From an uncultured Eubacteriales bacterium (lineage in GTDB: Bacteria > Bacillota > Clostridia > Oscillospirales > CAG-272): a DNA stretch of 5,217 bases. The notes under the pieces were generated by a model, which was not told where the DNA came from, searched no databases, and worked only from the letters and a program-made list of their open reading frames with translations. Below are positions 4,761-5,217 of this stretch, in pieces; positions within the stretch are counted from its first letter, which is position 1; each line of letters starts with the position of its first letter. The position numbers were made by a program, and so were the translations under genes. The stretch lies in NCBI GenBank assembly GCA_900550625.1, contig URSW01000127.1:1-5217 (forward strand). The letters run 5' to 3'.

Positions 4761-5217
4761 TTGAATAATGTTATTGAACTTCGGGACATTACGGTTGAAT
4801 TCGACGGCGAGCGCGTGCTCGACCGGCTTAATCTTTCGATCGGCGACGGTGAATTCGTTACTTTGCTCGGCTCGTCCGGCTGCGGCAAGACCACCACGCT
4901 GAAGATGATCAACCGCCTGATTGAACCACGCTGAGAGTTATCGCGGGATTTATACAACCTCAGTCAGGCGAAGTTTTTTTTGACGGAAAAAGCGTCGCGG
5001 GTCTCCCCCCGTACAAGCGTCCCGTCAACACGATCTTCCAGAGGTACGCGCTTTTTCCGAACTACAACGTATACGAAAACATTGCGTTCGGACTGAAGCT
5101 TAAGAAGGTACCGAAGGATGAGATAAAGGAGCGCGTTACGGAGATGCTCCGCCTCGTGAATCTGTCGGGATTCGAAAACCGCAGCGTGACGCGCCTGTCC
5201 GGCGGTCAGCAGCAGCG
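4761..5217 (+). pseudogene. potA: PotA-type ABC transporter ATP-binding protein, frame broken after Walker A, 3' end outside window
   Basis: Encodes the ATPase of a PotABCD-like (spermidine/putrescine-type) importer. The TTG start is supported by AAAGGGGGA (4745-4753), 7 nt upstream. Frame 1 gives 57 residues with VIELRDITVEFDGE near the N-terminus, Walker A GSSGCGKTT (37-45), then LKMINRLIEPR and a TGA at 4932-4934. From 4928 a second frame continues to the window edge with TLRVIAGFIQPQSGEV, the Q-loop TIFQRYALFP (Gln at 5039-5041) and the ABC signature LSGGQQQR (5195 onward). The Walker B, H-loop and C-terminal domain lie outside. The two halves join perfectly if 32 bp are removed (for example 4893-4924). 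As read, the product would be inactive. Whether this is a mutation or an assembly fault cannot be told here. The PotA subfamily is likely, but a related CUT1/Fbp-like ATPase is possible. Confidence 0.85.
4893..4934 (+). repeat. 10-bp direct repeat bounding a 32-bp foreign ABC-ATPase segment
   Basis: ACCACGCTGA occurs at 4893-4902 and again at 4925-4934, exactly 32 bp apart. The unit 4896-4927 encodes TLKMINRLIEP, and the aligned 4928-4959 encodes TLRVIAGFIQP. Both begin ACGCTGA and end AACC but differ between, as paralogous sequences would rather than a fresh tandem copy. Confidence 0.85.

Noticed and set aside
4926..4934. Programmed -1 frameshift joining the two potA frames
   Set aside because: It would add 11 residues after the Walker A helix, there is no slippery heptamer, and the extra segment is a paralogue of the segment it precedes; an insertion explains the data better.
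4486..4957. Small frames on both strands in the potA leader and 5' end
   Set aside because: They start upstream of or within a perfect sigma-A promoter or lie antisense to the conserved ABC ATPase; composition and lack of RBS argue against coding.
4974..4981. T8 run in the potA-like gene as a slippery or phase-variable site explaining the broken frame
   Set aside because: The first frame already stops at 4932-4934, upstream of the run, and the downstream frame reads correctly through T8, so slippage there would not repair the gene.

Overview
The window looks like a chromosomal segment of a low-to-moderate GC, endospore-related member of the Bacillota, probably an uncultured Clostridia lineage. 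The evidence is a TepA-type ClpP-like protease (a family typical of spore-formers), a Bacillota-style MltG, a YczE-like membrane protein, strong GGAGG-type Shine-Dalgarno sites, GTG/TTG starts and frequent ATA isoleucine codons. The taxonomic call is inference only. No phage, insertion sequence, CRISPR or tRNA signal was seen.

Layout, left to right. (1) The 3' part of an mltG gene (+), still open at the left edge, ends at a hairpin that serves as a bidirectional terminator. (2) A convergent gene for a YczE/DUF6198-like membrane protein (-) has a good sigma-A promoter. (3) A 374-bp divergent intergenic region follows, without a credible gene. (4) tepA (+) has a strong RBS and a possible forespore-type promoter. 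(5) A two-gene unit (+) encodes a 127-residue protein of unknown function and a classical short-chain dehydrogenase/reductase, overlapping by 4 nt. It is preceded by a TTGACT-17-TAAAAT promoter so close to the first ATG that the first gene appears to lack a normal ribosome binding site. (6) A 471-bp non-coding stretch holds the SDR terminator, a nested inverted repeat, a perfect TTGACA-17-TATAAT promoter and a roughly 210-nt structured leader. (7) A PotA-type ABC transporter ATPase runs off the right edge.

Two observations stand out. First, the potA-like reading frame is broken just after the Walker A motif by 32 extra bases. They encode the corresponding stretch of a different ABC ATPase (an OpuCA/ProV-like 'LKMINRLIEP') and are bounded by a 10-bp direct repeat. 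Removing one 32-bp unit restores a textbook PotA sequence. This is either a real template-switch/gene-conversion event or an assembly chimera. Second, the potA leader can form a perfect 10-bp helix that buries the potA Shine-Dalgarno sequence, with a competing local hairpin and a hairpin-plus-U5 nearby. This is the architecture of a cis-regulatory RNA, and I could not match it to a known riboswitch class by eye.

Most other content is ordinary: cell-wall processing (MltG), membrane transport (YczE-like, PotA-like), spore or secretion proteolysis (TepA) and an oxidoreductase of unknown substrate.
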